A stretch of DNA of 64,000 bases from JAWPMV01 sp039819665. Its GTDB lineage: Bacteria > Bacteroidota > Bacteroidia > J057. The stretch covers positions 1 through 64,000 of the forward strand of contig JBCBRM010000031.1 in NCBI GenBank assembly GCA_039819665.1. The letters are read 5' to 3'. A program made the position numbers and the translations under genes. Positions 16,784 through 25,649 of the stretch are shown here, piece after piece (the stretch's first letter is position 1; each line of letters opens with the position of its first letter). The notes beneath the pieces were generated by a model. It saw only the letters and a program-made list of their open reading frames with translations. It was not told where the DNA came from and did no database searches.

Positions 16784-17575
16784 CTAAAGAACAGTTGAAA
16801 GATCAATTTTCCCTTTTAAAAAAGTTATGGCATTTCCCCCCAAAGAGATTTGCTCTCCCAGGTCTTCACAATGCAGTTCACCATATCTGGCTGAAAGTTG
16901 CTCGGCATACAGTTTTTTCTTGCCAAGTTTCTCCGACCAGTATGGAACAAGATTACAATGTGCGGAACCTGTTACCGGATCTTCATTGACCTGCGCACGC
17001 GGGGCAAAGAAGCGAGAAACAAAGTCCGCTTTTTCCCCTACTGCTGTTACTGTTACCCCTACGACTTCTTCCCATTTATAAATTAGGTCGAGATTGGGTT
17101 TCATGTCCCGAATCTGCTGCTCGGATTCGAATACAAAAAAATAATCTCTGCTCAAGCGAATGTCGACGGGTTTTATGCCGAGGGCTGCTTCTATATTGGC
17201 AGGGCCGGAATCTTCTTTAGGAGGTCTGCTGGGAAGCTTCATGTAGTATTTCTCTCCCTGCTGCTCTACATATAAAGCTCCGCTACGGGTATGAAAAACG
17301 ATAGGACCTTTGTGTCCCAGATGCTGATATAAGACATGGGCACTGGCGAGAGTTGCATGCCCACAAAGATCAATTTCAAAGGCGGGGGTAAACCACCTCA
17401 ATCGAAATTCATTTCCATCCTTTATAAAAAAGGCAGTTTCTGAAAGCTGATTTTCCAGGGCTATGGATTGCATGACTTCATCAGGGATCCATTCGTCAAG
17501 GGGACAGACTGCAGCGGGATTCCCTCCAAACACTTTCTTGCTGAAGGCATCTACCTGGTACATATCGAGCATCAT
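16784..17575 (-). CDS. PhzF-family isomerase/epimerase-like protein
   Basis: A 263-residue two-domain protein of the PhzF / diaminopimelate-epimerase-like fold. Family signatures are QVDAFSKKVFGGNPAAVC at the N-terminus, NQLSETAFF with the catalytic Glu at position 46, RWFTPAFEIDLCGHATLASA, and EDPVTGSAHC with LVPYW. Members isomerise small carboxylic metabolites using the Glu as acid/base and without cofactors. The substrate is unknown outside phenazine producers, and no phenazine genes are present here. It is first in an operon with the 966-residue TPR/zincin gene. Two ATGs lie at the start (MML...); the first gives 263 residues. Confidence 0.9.
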   Translation of the reverse strand: MMLDMYQVDAFSKKVFGGNPAAVCPLDEWIPDEVMQSIALENQLSETAFFIKDGNEFRLRWFTPAFEIDLCGHATLASAHVLYQHLGHKGPIVFHTRSGALYVEQQGEKYYMKLPSRPPKEDSGPANIEAALGIKPVDIRLSRDYFFVFESEQQIRDMKPNLDLIYKWEEVVGVTVTAVGEKADFVSRFFAPRAQVNEDPVTGSAHCNLVPYWSEKLGKKKLYAEQLSARYGELHCEDLGEQISLGGNAITFLKGKIDLSTVL

Positions 17576-17637
17576 AGATTGCTGGGATTATAATTTTGCC
17601 TAAAAGATAAAATTAATCAAAATCGGAGAAGCTTGCA

Positions 17638-17674
17638 TAAAAAACGAAGGGCGGCATGTAATCATGCCGCCCTT
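17638..17674 (-). terminator. Strong terminator of the PpiD-like gene
   Basis: AAGGGCGGCATG-TAAT-CATGCCGCCCTT is a perfect 12-bp stem with a 4-nt loop. On the minus strand it is followed by CGTTTTTT. It lies about 20 bp after the stop at 17696. Confidence 0.88.
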
Positions 17675-17695
17675 TGATATGTAAATTTTTTCTTT

Positions 17696-19828
17696 TTAGT
17701 TTCTGCTGCTCTGACGTTGTACCAGCCATTCATAAGCTGCGCGGGTGTCCTTTACATCAGCAATGTCAACCAAACCAGGTCCAACCTTGTTTTGGATACC
17801 AAATCCTCCTTGCTGTGCGGAGCTGGACTTAAGCCCTGCCAAAGCAGTTGCGTCCGGAGCAGCAGGCTCATTGATTTTGGTAACTTGAATAACAAAGATT
17901 CCATTTTCTCCCTCAACCAATTTGGTGCTTCCTTCAGCCAATCCCAAAGCCGTACCGATAAGCAAAGGCTCATTACCTACCCCCGCTACGCTATTACTTT
18001 CAAAGCTGATACCATTAGCTGTTGATACTACCGCAGCAGCACCATAAGCTGTTTTGAGGCTATTCAAGTCTTTCCCACTGATATCTCCCAATGTCTGCTT
18101 GATTTGAGCAGCTTTCTTCTCATTTCTCACTTCTCTTCTTACAAGCTCTCTTGTAGTAACTTCTGCTGAAGACTTCAAGCCTTCGTCATACTTTCTTACT
18201 ACCTGAGCAACTACGTACTTTTCATCCTGGTTGATTTTAAGTACAGAGGAGATTTCACCTATATCACTATTTAAAGCCCAAACAGCAAGATTTCTACCTC
18301 CATTTAAGCCGGGAATATTATAAGTTTTTGCAGAAAGACCAGCAGTTTCTCTAGCACTATTTCCATTTTCAATTGCAGCAGCATTTAGATCGCCATTTTC
18401 TTTGGCTTTCTTCACAAACTGGTTCGCTGCCAGGTAAACCTGCTTTTTAGTGGCAGAAGAAGGAGTGATTTCTTCTTCAATCTCAGCAATATTGTAAGAC
18501 TTAGTAGTTTTGTTGGTGATCTTTACAACGTGGAATCCTCCTGGACCTTTGAGCGGCCCTACAATGCTACCAACTGAAGCACCTTCGATAGCGCTGTTGA
18601 AGTCTTCATCAAATCTGGATTTGTTATACCATCCTAATTTTCCTCCCGTATTCTTTGTGCTGGGATCATTAGAATTTTCCAGCGCCAGTTCCGCGAAATC
18701 AGCTCCGGAACGAGCTTGTCTGGCAATATCTGCTGCTTTGCTTCTTGCTTCAGCCGTATCAGCAGCGGTATTTCCACTCGCTGTGATTAGGATGTGATCG
18801 ACAGCAGCAGATGGCTTTTCAGCCGTTTCAGTTCCCACTAGCTTATACAGTTTGTAGTATCCGCCATCCTGAATTGGTCCAAATACTTTTTTGTCTTCGG
18901 CATCCAACACTAAATCCTGAATTGCAGCAGGAATATTGCTAATGTCTTTAAAGGTATTGGAATAAGGCGCTCTTACTCTACCGCGGGTATAAATACTATC
19001 ATTTCCAGCATTAGAGAAAGATGTCGCGATTTTGGCGATTCGATTCTCTGCACTGGCACTATCCTCAGCACTTGGGTTTACATCAAAATTGACATAGCGT
19101 ACATATGCTTCTTCTTCTTGCTCAAATCTTGCCGCATTGTCAGAGATGTAGTTGTCGATATCAGAGGTACTCACATTGACGGTAGAGTCAATGATGCTGG
19201 AATACGGAATACTCAGGTAGCTGATATCAACAGTTTTGTTTTGATCGTAGTATTGCTGCTCTGCCATTTTATTTGAACCAACAAAGCTTCTACGAACCAT
19301 AGTTGTATATCTTTCCTGTGGACGGCTTCTCAAAAGGAAGTCTTCCAGGCTTTTTAGGGCTGCAAGTCCATTAGGACTTTCTTTGAGCTGCTTAAGCCCC
19401 TGGCGAATGAACCCCATATTAGGATTGTTGGGGTCCTGTCCAAAAAATCCGGAAATAACTGTTGGAGGAATGTGATTCCCAGCCATCATATCGATCAACT
19501 CATCATCTGTGATGACCAATCCAATTTTATCAAACTCTTGCTCGAAAACTTTTTCCTGAACGATCTGGTTCCAAACATTATCCCGAATCTGACCATTGAA
19601 TGCGTCATTATAGGCAGCTCCCTGATACTGTTGCATCGCCTCGGAAACTCTTTGTTCGAACTCCTGATTGGTAATTTCCTCACCGGCTACAACAGCCGCT
19701 GGAGGAGGAGTATTGAAGATACTGGTTATACCAGACAAAAAGTCTGTCAAAATGAATGCAGCCAGGGCCACAAAGATCACCACCGCTACCAGACCAATGT
19801 TATTTCTAATCCTACTCAGTGCAGACAT
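17696..19828 (-). CDS. PpiD/SurA-type periplasmic peptidyl-prolyl isomerase
   Basis: A 710-residue membrane-anchored chaperone. One N-terminal transmembrane helix (about 12-34, IGLVAVVIFVALAAFILTDF) is followed by a SurA/PpiD N-terminal chaperone domain (ITNQEFEQRVSEAMQQYQG, VWNQIVQEKVFEQEFDKIG). A parvulin-type rotamase domain spans about 344-455 (AAVDHILITASGN, FAELALENSNDPSTKNTGG, LGWYNKSRFDEDFN, GGFHVVKITNK). A second, more diverged C-terminal region follows. PpiD-like proteins help newly secreted outer-membrane proteins fold at the inner-membrane surface. The gene follows the lptC/CNNM block, an arrangement commonly seen in Bacteroidota, and is closed by a strong terminator. Confidence 0.88.
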   Translation of the reverse strand: MSALSRIRNNIGLVAVVIFVALAAFILTDFLSGITSIFNTPPPAAVVAGEEITNQEFEQRVSEAMQQYQGAAYNDAFNGQIRDNVWNQIVQEKVFEQEFDKIGLVITDDELIDMMAGNHIPPTVISGFFGQDPNNPNMGFIRQGLKQLKESPNGLAALKSLEDFLLRSRPQERYTTMVRRSFVGSNKMAEQQYYDQNKTVDISYLSIPYSSIIDSTVNVSTSDIDNYISDNAARFEQEEEAYVRYVNFDVNPSAEDSASAENRIAKIATSFSNAGNDSIYTRGRVRAPYSNTFKDISNIPAAIQDLVLDAEDKKVFGPIQDGGYYKLYKLVGTETAEKPSAAVDHILITASGNTAADTAEARSKAADIARQARSGADFAELALENSNDPSTKNTGGKLGWYNKSRFDEDFNSAIEGASVGSIVGPLKGPGGFHVVKITNKTTKSYNIAEIEEEITPSSATKKQVYLAANQFVKKAKENGDLNAAAIENGNSARETAGLSAKTYNIPGLNGGRNLAVWALNSDIGEISSVLKINQDEKYVVAQVVRKYDEGLKSSAEVTTRELVRREVRNEKKAAQIKQTLGDISGKDLNSLKTAYGAAAVVSTANGISFESNSVAGVGNEPLLIGTALGLAEGSTKLVEGENGIFVIQVTKINEPAAPDATALAGLKSSSAQQGGFGIQNKVGPGLVDIADVKDTRAAYEWLVQRQSSRN

Positions 19829-20147
19829 CGATATACGTTTTTTATTTAATGCTTTTAGGTTTATGTAAAAAAATCTTCCCGTAAGGTAGATTTTTAGCCC
19901 TGCAAATTACGGGGATTCCGACTTAATTTCAAAATTGAAGGCCGCTTAATCCCTAGAACTTTTTCAATATCCTGAGGCTTGACTATCAAGCGGTTCATTT
20001 ACCAATTAAGTGAATGCTCGAGCAGATTTTCTCTTGAAACGTTTGAGGTATTAAATAGGTAGCTTGTGTCGGGGAAATATTACAGTTGAGAGGAGATCCT
20101 GAACAACTTTTTGATGATCAAGAATCTTAGCGCTTTGTACTTGACAT
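19829..20147 (-). other. Intergenic region between the CNNM and PpiD-like genes, 319 bp
   Basis: AT-rich DNA. It contains no open frame of note, no U-tracted hairpin and no exact -7 box for the downstream minus-strand gene. CAAATTAC (19901-19908) on the plus strand is an imperfect candidate. The PpiD-like gene may therefore have its own promoter here, but I cannot place it. Confidence 0.4.
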
Positions 20148-21443
20148 TTAATCTGCCTTCTTTCGAAGTAATAGGGAAATAACACGTGTACTTGAGGACT
20201 CTTCGACCGTAAGCACATAGACTCCTACCTCTATATTGGCCTCTGCTTCGGGTATTTCTTCGGCTATATATGTAACGAGACCTCCCAGGGTGGTATAGTA
20301 TTCTTCTTCCGGAAGTTCGAGCTCAAATTCTTCATTGATATCATCGATTTCTAACCTTCCTCCCAGCCTATAGGAACCATCATCCAACAATTCTTTTACC
20401 AGATCAGGTTCGTCTGGGGTTTGAGCTTCTGAATCGTGTTCATCTTCAATTTCCCCAAAAACCTCTTCTACCAAATCTTCCATAGTAACCATTCCTGAGG
20501 TCCCTCCAAATTCATCCACTACGATGGCAATGCTCTTTTTCTCATTGGTAAATTCTAGGAGCAATACATCAGCTGACATTGTTTCCGGAACAATGATGAC
20601 AGATTGGAGGACCTTTTTTACTGTTTCTGGTTTGCTGAATAGAGTATTACTGTGAACATAGCCTACTACCTGATCCAAACTTTCCTCATAAACCACAATT
20701 TTGGAGAGTGAAGACTCAATGAACTGATCAATGAGTTCACCAATCGGAGTATCTATAGAGACAGCTACTATTTCTGTACGAGGAATCATGAATTCTCGTG
20801 CTTTGGTGTCTTTGAAAGCCAAAGCATTGCTGAGCATCTCCGTATCTAAATCCTCTACGGGCAAGGTTTCACTGGCAGCTACCAATTCCTGGACATAATG
20901 ATCCAGGTCTTTTTTCCCCAGCTCAACAATGCGATCATCCGTAGTTACATTGAAAAAAACCCTTAGAAGAATTTTCGACACCTGATTAACGACCCAAACC
21001 GGTATATAAAAAAAGATGTAGAAGAAATTGAGGACGAAAGCCAGAGGAAAGATCAGTCGATCCGCATTTCTTCGGAATATGGCTTTAGGAATATATTCAG
21101 CAAAAACGAGAATAATCAGGGTGGCGATCAGGGATTGGATCAGGGTAAAAGTGAGGTAGAACTTCTCCGGATCAATTTCAAGCGAGTTTTGAATAAAGGG
21201 ATCACTGATGTTATCCACCATCAGGGTGAAAATCACCAGGGCAAAATTATTCCCGATCAGAATGGTAATCAGGATTTGCGAACTTTTCTTTTTGAAGTTG
21301 GAGAGCAACTGTGCAGCTTGGTCTCCCTGTGCAGTTTTGAGCTCGATTTTTAGCAGGCTGGAAGAAATAAAGGCAATTTCCATCCCTGAAAAAAAGAAGG
21401 AGAGCATTAGCATGAGAAACGCTATGGTAAATGCAAGTATCAA
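20148..21443 (-). CDS. CNNM/CorC-family protein (DUF21, CBS pair, CorC_HlyC)
   Basis: A 431-residue integral membrane protein. The DUF21 (CNNM) transmembrane domain covers about 1-190 with four hydrophobic segments. A CBS-domain pair covers about 200-335, starting with the diagnostic REFMIPRTEIVAVSID and holding SKIVVYEESLDQVVGYVH and IAIVVDEFGGTSGMVTMEDLVEEVFGEIEDE (the last in parts). A small CorC_HlyC domain closes the protein (about 345-428). Family members are linked to Mg2+ or other divalent cation efflux, with CBS domains sensing nucleotide. The start appears to be TTG at 21443, overlapping the upstream stop as TTGA, which suggests translational coupling; an internal ATG (LMLMLSFFFSG) is an alternative. 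It is third in the lptC operon. Confidence 0.85.
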   Translation of the reverse strand: MILAFTIAFLMLMLSFFFSGMEIAFISSSLLKIELKTAQGDQAAQLLSNFKKKSSQILITILIGNNFALVIFTLMVDNISDPFIQNSLEIDPEKFYLTFTLIQSLIATLIILVFAEYIPKAIFRRNADRLIFPLAFVLNFFYIFFYIPVWVVNQVSKILLRVFFNVTTDDRIVELGKKDLDHYVQELVAASETLPVEDLDTEMLSNALAFKDTKAREFMIPRTEIVAVSIDTPIGELIDQFIESSLSKIVVYEESLDQVVGYVHSNTLFSKPETVKKVLQSVIIVPETMSADVLLLEFTNEKKSIAIVVDEFGGTSGMVTMEDLVEEVFGEIEDEHDSEAQTPDEPDLVKELLDDGSYRLGGRLEIDDINEEFELELPEEEYYTTLGGLVTYIAEEIPEAEANIEVGVYVLTVEESSSTRVISLLLRKKAD

Positions 21444-21673
21444 ATTTCTTTCTCGGTTTCGTCAGCTTCTTCTTCAATCGCTTGCATTTCTGCTTCCCAG
21501 GCTTTTTCGGCTCTAATCCTTTGTGTACGTCTGAATGAGAACATAAAAGCGAATATACCTGTAACTACACATAACATGATCCGACTTTGGCCGGGTAAGG
21601 TTTCCCACTCCTTTGAAAGGAAAACCAGTGCCATGACCATAAGGATCAGGTAGACATATTCGAAGTATTTCAT
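21440..21673 (-). CDS. Small two-helix membrane protein
   Basis: A 77-residue protein with two hydrophobic segments (YVYLILMVMALVFL and RIMLCVVTGIFAFMFSF), a basic stretch (RRTQRIRAEKAW) and an acidic tail (AIEEEADETEKEI). It sits between lptC (35 bp upstream) and the CNNM gene, whose start overlaps its stop. A small membrane protein at this place is common beside lptC in Bacteroidota. Its function is unknown; a role in envelope assembly is inferred from context only. Confidence 0.72.
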   Translation of the reverse strand: MKYFEYVYLILMVMALVFLSKEWETLPGQSRIMLCVVTGIFAFMFSFRRTQRIRAEKAWEAEMQAIEEEADETEKEI

Positions 21674-21708
21674 ATAGCAATGTTACGTTATTACGGGCAT
21701 AAGCGCAA

Positions 21709-22545
21709 TTATTTGATCAAGCTAGGCCTAAGAGTAGGTTTTGGTTTAGGGGGCTCCTTCTTTTCCTCTGCCGCATTTAAACTAACCTCCCCATAAGTTC
21801 CAAAAATTACATAGCTGTCAAAAGAAGTCGTAGAGCGCATGCCTCCGCTACCAGTTATGATCTTGTCCGGAGTCGTGATCTTGACCGGTGTATGTGTATA
21901 GACTGAGTCAATTTCTTTATCCCAAAACAATTGTATGGTTTCCAGACGTTCTCCTTTCTCATTTTTGAGGATCACATCTTCGATCAATACGGCCCATTCA
22001 TCATCCTGGTTATAAATTCCGCTTTTGGATTCGATAAAACTGTGTGGCTGCCCGAAGCGATCCAGAAAATCGATATGGACACTATCCTCCATATACTGGA
22101 GAGTTTTGGGTTTGTTGGGACTAACCGGGCTATTAATGGTTTTCTTCTTTTTCTTGTCTTCATCTTCCTCTCCTTCGTCCAGTTCTTCTGGTTTTTCCTT
22201 AGGCTTAGGCATAAGACGAAGGGCCTCTTGCATGACCAAAGCTGTGAAATCTTCTGCCCCACTGTCTGTACTCAGGATATGATCAACTGCTCGTGCTATA
22301 TTTTTCTTAAATAGCGCATCTTCTTTAGCATCTTTGAAATCCAGGGTGTTTTGAACCTCCATAACATGGGAGGCATAAAGCTCGGCTGTAACCTTAGCAG
22401 AATCAGAAAAAAGGAAGCGTACCCCAAATGATTCGACAGCCACACTATCTTCTGTACGCAAAGGCAAATTTTTCCTAAGCTCTTCTTTATCTGAATTACA
22501 GGCGATTAAACAGAAAAGGGTATAAATAGTTATCAAATACCGCAT
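21709..22545 (-). CDS. lptC: LptC-like lipoprotein, LPS export
   Basis: A 278-residue protein starting at ATG 22545 (MRYLITIYTLFCLIAC), with a lipobox ending at the Cys of LIACNSD. A TTG 15 nt upstream precedes the -7 box and is rejected. The body shows the LptC beta-jellyroll pattern: EDSVAVESFGVRFLFSDSAK, AELYASHVMEV near the start, and IDFLDRFGQPHSFIESKSGIYN, AVLIEDVILKNEKGERLETIQLFWD, ITTPDKIITGSGG later (the longer stretches only in parts). An unusual acidic/basic insert (EELDEGEEDEDKKKKK, about 125-140) interrupts it. LptC is the periplasmic bridge that passes lipopolysaccharide from LptBFG to LptA. It heads the lptC, small membrane protein, CNNM operon and is divergent from ppk1. Confidence 0.8.
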   Translation of the reverse strand: MRYLITIYTLFCLIACNSDKEELRKNLPLRTEDSVAVESFGVRFLFSDSAKVTAELYASHVMEVQNTLDFKDAKEDALFKKNIARAVDHILSTDSGAEDFTALVMQEALRLMPKPKEKPEELDEGEEDEDKKKKKTINSPVSPNKPKTLQYMEDSVHIDFLDRFGQPHSFIESKSGIYNQDDEWAVLIEDVILKNEKGERLETIQLFWDKEIDSVYTHTPVKITTPDKIITGSGGMRSTTSFDSYVIFGTYGEVSLNAAEEKKEPPKPKPTLRPSLIK

Positions 22546-22549
22546 ACTG

Positions 22550-22557
22550 CAAATGTA
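22550..22557 (-). promoter_or_regulatory. -7 box directly before lptC
   Basis: Plus-strand CAAATGTA reads TACATTTG, an exact TAnnTTTG match, with only 4 nt between it and the lptC ATG. Transcription would start at or beside the start codon. No matching -33 TTG is seen at the usual distance. Confidence 0.45.
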
Positions 22558-22669
22558 CAAACAATGAAAAAATAATAGTATATTGGATTATACTCTTTAT
22601 AAAGCAATGTGGCATTATTTGAAGAAAAGGTTGTGAACAGCAACTTAGCTTGCTTATTTTACATTTTAA

Positions 22670-24745
22670 ATGAATCTAAAGGACCCAAAATTATACTTTA
22701 ATCGGGAACTGAGTTGGCTTGGATTTAATGACAGAGTTATTGAAGAAGCTGAAGATGCCGATCATCCCCTATTGGAAAGACTGAAATTTGTGGCCATTTT
22801 TTTCTCTAACCTTGATGAGTTTTTCATGATTCGGGTTGCAGGATTAAAAGAGCAGATTGCAGCTGGAGTAAGAGATATACCTGCCGATGGCCTGGGGCCT
22901 GAGCAACAGCTGAAAAGAATTTCGCAACACGTACATACAAGTGTAGCAAGGGTCTATAAAGTGCTTAATCATGATATCCTTCCCAAACTGAGTAAGAAAG
23001 GATTTCGGATTCGAAAGTTGAGCAGCCTACGCAAGCACCACAAACATTTCCTAACAGAATATTTCAGAGAAAGTGTATACCCGGTTCTTACCCCTTTGGC
23101 GGTAGACCCGACCCATCCTTTTCCCCAACTTAAAAGTTTGGGCTTAAATCTAATGGTAGAGTTGAGGACTCCTTATCGCAAAGACAATAAAATTGCGGTA
23201 GTACATATTCCCTCTACTTTACCTCGCTTTATCGAATTGCCTTCTGAAAACGGGCGGAGAGATTTTGTCATGTTGGAAGATTTGATCCACAATCATGCTC
23301 GCATGCTTTTCCCTAATATGAAAATCCTCAATGTCTCCGAATTCAGAATTACCAGAAATGCGGATTTGGATTTGGCGGAAGCAGAAGCAGACGATTTATT
23401 GAAACTGGTTGAGAGAGAACTTAGGAAAAGGAGATTGGGTACCATCATTCGCCTTGAGATTGGATCGAAAATGAGCAATGCCAATCGGAAATTCCTGAGA
23501 AAGATCACGGAATTGAAAGAGGATGAGATTTATGAAATACCTACTTATCTGGATGCCTCTGCTTTTATGCGAATGATGGGATTGGATTTCCCCGACCTCA
23601 AAGATCGACCTTTCAATCCTGCCCTCAATCCTAGTGTGATCAAGGGGGCCAATATATTCGATGCATTGGCGGAAGGTGATGTATTGCTTCACCATCCCTA
23701 TGACTCTTTCCAGCATGTGGTGGATTTCGTGAGAGAAGCTGCTGAGGATCCTCAGGTATTAGCCATCAAGCAAACTCTATATAGAACTAGTGGGGATTCT
23801 TCCATAGTAAAAGCCCTTAAAGCGGGTGTGAGGAACGGGAAACAGGTAACTGCCCTGATAGAATTGAAGGCTCGATTTGATGAGCAAAATAATATTGAAT
23901 GGGCCAAAGACCTGGATCGCTCCGGTGTAAATGTGGTTTATGGAGTTTTGGGATTAAAAACCCATTGTAAGATATGCATGGTGGTACGGAAAGAAGGCGA
24001 TCAAATCAGACGCTATCTCCATTTGAGTACGGGCAACTATAACGAGAAAACTGCTCGGATTTATACAGACCTTTCCCTTATGACTTGTGATAAGGATATG
24101 GGAGAAGATGCTTCAGGTCTTTTTAATCTCCTGACGGGTTATTCCATGCAGAAAAACTGGAATAAATTCCTCATCGCTCCTTCCAGTCTGAGAGAAGGCT
24201 TGCGAAATATGATCCAGGAAACCCGTAAATACCATTCTGAAAAGTCTCCTTCTCGCATCATTATGGTGATGAACTCCCTGGTGGATCCAGATATGATACG
24301 AGAGCTCTATAAATGCTCTATGTTGGGGATTAAAGTGGACCTCATCATTCGAGGCATTTGTTGTTTGAAGCCTGGGGTGAAAGGAGTGAGTGAAAACATT
24401 CGGGTGAAAAGTATTGTAGGTCGCTTCCTCGAACATACCCGTGTCTTTTACTTCAAATCTCAGGAAGGGGTAAATATCTACATGGGGAGTGCAGATCTTA
24501 TGCAGCGGAACCTCAATCGTCGGGTTGAGTTGGTTTTTCCGGTTGAAGACGAGGAATTGAAATCTCGTGTTCAGGGAATTTTAAGAGAGATGATAAAAGA
24601 TGATGCTAAATCGCGCTATCTGCAGAAAGATGGAAGCTATATTCGGACCAAAGTAAAAGGCAACTTCAATGTGCAGGATTACCTGATCGAGGAGTCAGAG
24701 GAGCGGCAGAAGCATGTGGATACAATCAGTACCTTGCTCCGATAA
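22670..24745 (+). CDS. ppk1: Polyphosphate kinase 1
   Basis: A 691-residue cytoplasmic or membrane-associated enzyme that polymerises the gamma-phosphate of ATP into polyphosphate. The N-terminal domain opens with YFNRELSWLGFNDRV and FFSNLDEFFMIRVAGLKEQ. The two catalytic His residues are His432 (GLKTHCKI, the autophosphorylated one) and His451 (YLHLSTGNYNEKTARIYTD). The ATP-site segments LAIKQTLYRTSGDS and ALIELKARFDEQNNI, and the C-terminal GSADLMQRNLNRRVE, are intact. Length and domain order are standard. It is divergent from lptC and converges on a nitroreductase gene; no ppx (exopolyphosphatase) gene is adjacent. No clear -7 box was found in the 124-bp gap upstream. Confidence 0.96.
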   Translation: MNLKDPKLYFNRELSWLGFNDRVIEEAEDADHPLLERLKFVAIFFSNLDEFFMIRVAGLKEQIAAGVRDIPADGLGPEQQLKRISQHVHTSVARVYKVLNHDILPKLSKKGFRIRKLSSLRKHHKHFLTEYFRESVYPVLTPLAVDPTHPFPQLKSLGLNLMVELRTPYRKDNKIAVVHIPSTLPRFIELPSENGRRDFVMLEDLIHNHARMLFPNMKILNVSEFRITRNADLDLAEAEADDLLKLVERELRKRRLGTIIRLEIGSKMSNANRKFLRKITELKEDEIYEIPTYLDASAFMRMMGLDFPDLKDRPFNPALNPSVIKGANIFDALAEGDVLLHHPYDSFQHVVDFVREAAEDPQVLAIKQTLYRTSGDSSIVKALKAGVRNGKQVTALIELKARFDEQNNIEWAKDLDRSGVNVVYGVLGLKTHCKICMVVRKEGDQIRRYLHLSTGNYNEKTARIYTDLSLMTCDKDMGEDASGLFNLLTGYSMQKNWNKFLIAPSSLREGLRNMIQETRKYHSEKSPSRIIMVMNSLVDPDMIRELYKCSMLGIKVDLIIRGICCLKPGVKGVSENIRVKSIVGRFLEHTRVFYFKSQEGVNIYMGSADLMQRNLNRRVELVFPVEDEELKSRVQGILREMIKDDAKSRYLQKDGSYIRTKVKGNFNVQDYLIEESEERQKHVDTISTLLR

Positions 24746-24789
24746 ATTTCTTTTCCACTTTTTCTCTCAAAAAGTTGGATGGCGAAGTC

Positions 24790-24841
24790 GGAGCGAGAAA
24801 AGCATGCCAGTGCTCATTTCCATCCCCTAAGTTCTCGTTCC
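24790..24841. other. Long-range hairpin between convergent ppk1 and nitroreductase genes
   Basis: GGAGCGAGAA (24790-24799) pairs with TTCTCGTTCC (24832-24841) over 10 bp with one wobble, and AGCA/TGCT pair inside. There is no U-tract on either side, so a terminator role is uncertain. Confidence 0.25.
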
Positions 24842-24871
24842 ATTTCCAAAGCGCGTTTTTTGTGCCTTCTT

Positions 24872-25543
24872 TTATTCGCTTACCCACTCAACTTTTGTCT
24901 CCCAGCCCGATTGTCTGTGAGGCTTTATCCAGCCATTGGCGGGAATACCCAGGTAAAAGAATCCCAGGCATTTGTCCTCTGCACCTAATCCGAGCCAGTC
25001 GCGCATTTCATCTTTATAGGTAACGCCTCCGCTAGACCAGTATCCGGCCAACCCCATAGAAGTAGCGCTTAACCAAAGATTTTGAACCGCTGCAGCTACT
25101 GCCTCGATTTCTTCCAGTTCGGGAATTTTAGGATTGCTACCGCGCTTCATACAAATGGCAATGACATGGGAAGCTTGTAAAGGACGATTGGCGAGTTTGT
25201 TGAACTTCTTTTCTTCGAAATTCTCTCCACTCAACTCTTTGTAGATACGAGATTGGGCTTCGGCCAATTTCTTCAAACCTTCTCCTGCAAAGACCTTAAA
25301 GAACCAGGGCTCTGTCTTCCCATGAGTAGGCGCCCAATGGGCATTTTTCAAAAGAGTTTCAATTTTCTCTTTAGGGATGATTTCCCCTGAATAATCTTTG
25401 GGAAAAATAGAGCGACGATTCTCGATCAAAGCATTTACCTGATCTATATTAAAATCGGGGAGTTGTACGTCCTCTTTTTGAATCTCTGCATTTGAAACGG
25501 AAACTTTATCGCTTCCCTTCTTTCTTCCTACGATCTTGGCCAT
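24872..25543 (-). CDS. Nitroreductase-family FMN oxidoreductase
   Basis: A 223-residue enzyme when started at ATG 25543 (MAKIVGRKKG). A longer frame reaches 25606, but a full promoter lies inside that extension, so the shorter start is preferred. Nitroreductase features: ENRRSIFPKDYSGEIIPKEK (Arg pair that contacts FMN phosphate), NAHWAPTHGKTEPWFFKVF, AAVQNLWLSATSMGLAGYW, WSSGGVTYKDEMRDWLGLG, LGFFYLGIP. It belongs to the YdjA-like group that reduces nitro-compounds or quinones using NAD(P)H; the physiological substrate is unknown. The gene is monocistronic and converges on ppk1. Confidence 0.88.
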   Translation of the reverse strand: MAKIVGRKKGSDKVSVSNAEIQKEDVQLPDFNIDQVNALIENRRSIFPKDYSGEIIPKEKIETLLKNAHWAPTHGKTEPWFFKVFAGEGLKKLAEAQSRIYKELSGENFEEKKFNKLANRPLQASHVIAICMKRGSNPKIPELEEIEAVAAAVQNLWLSATSMGLAGYWSSGGVTYKDEMRDWLGLGAEDKCLGFFYLGIPANGWIKPHRQSGWETKVEWVSE

Positions 25544-25560
25544 ATTGGGTGAGTTTGAGG

Positions 25561-25590
25561 CAAAAATACGTGATTTTTGCTTGTGTTCAA
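25561..25590 (-). promoter_or_regulatory. Complete promoter for the nitroreductase gene
   Basis: On the minus strand TTG (25590-25588), 19 nt, TATTTTTG (25568-25561). Both elements and the spacing match the Bacteroidota consensus. The -7 box ends 17 nt before ATG 25543 and fixes that ATG as the likely start. Confidence 0.72.
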
Positions 25591-25649
25591 GTCTTCTGGC
25601 GTTCATGTGCGCAAGAGAGGTGGAATTTTTCGCAAATCACCTTCTATCC

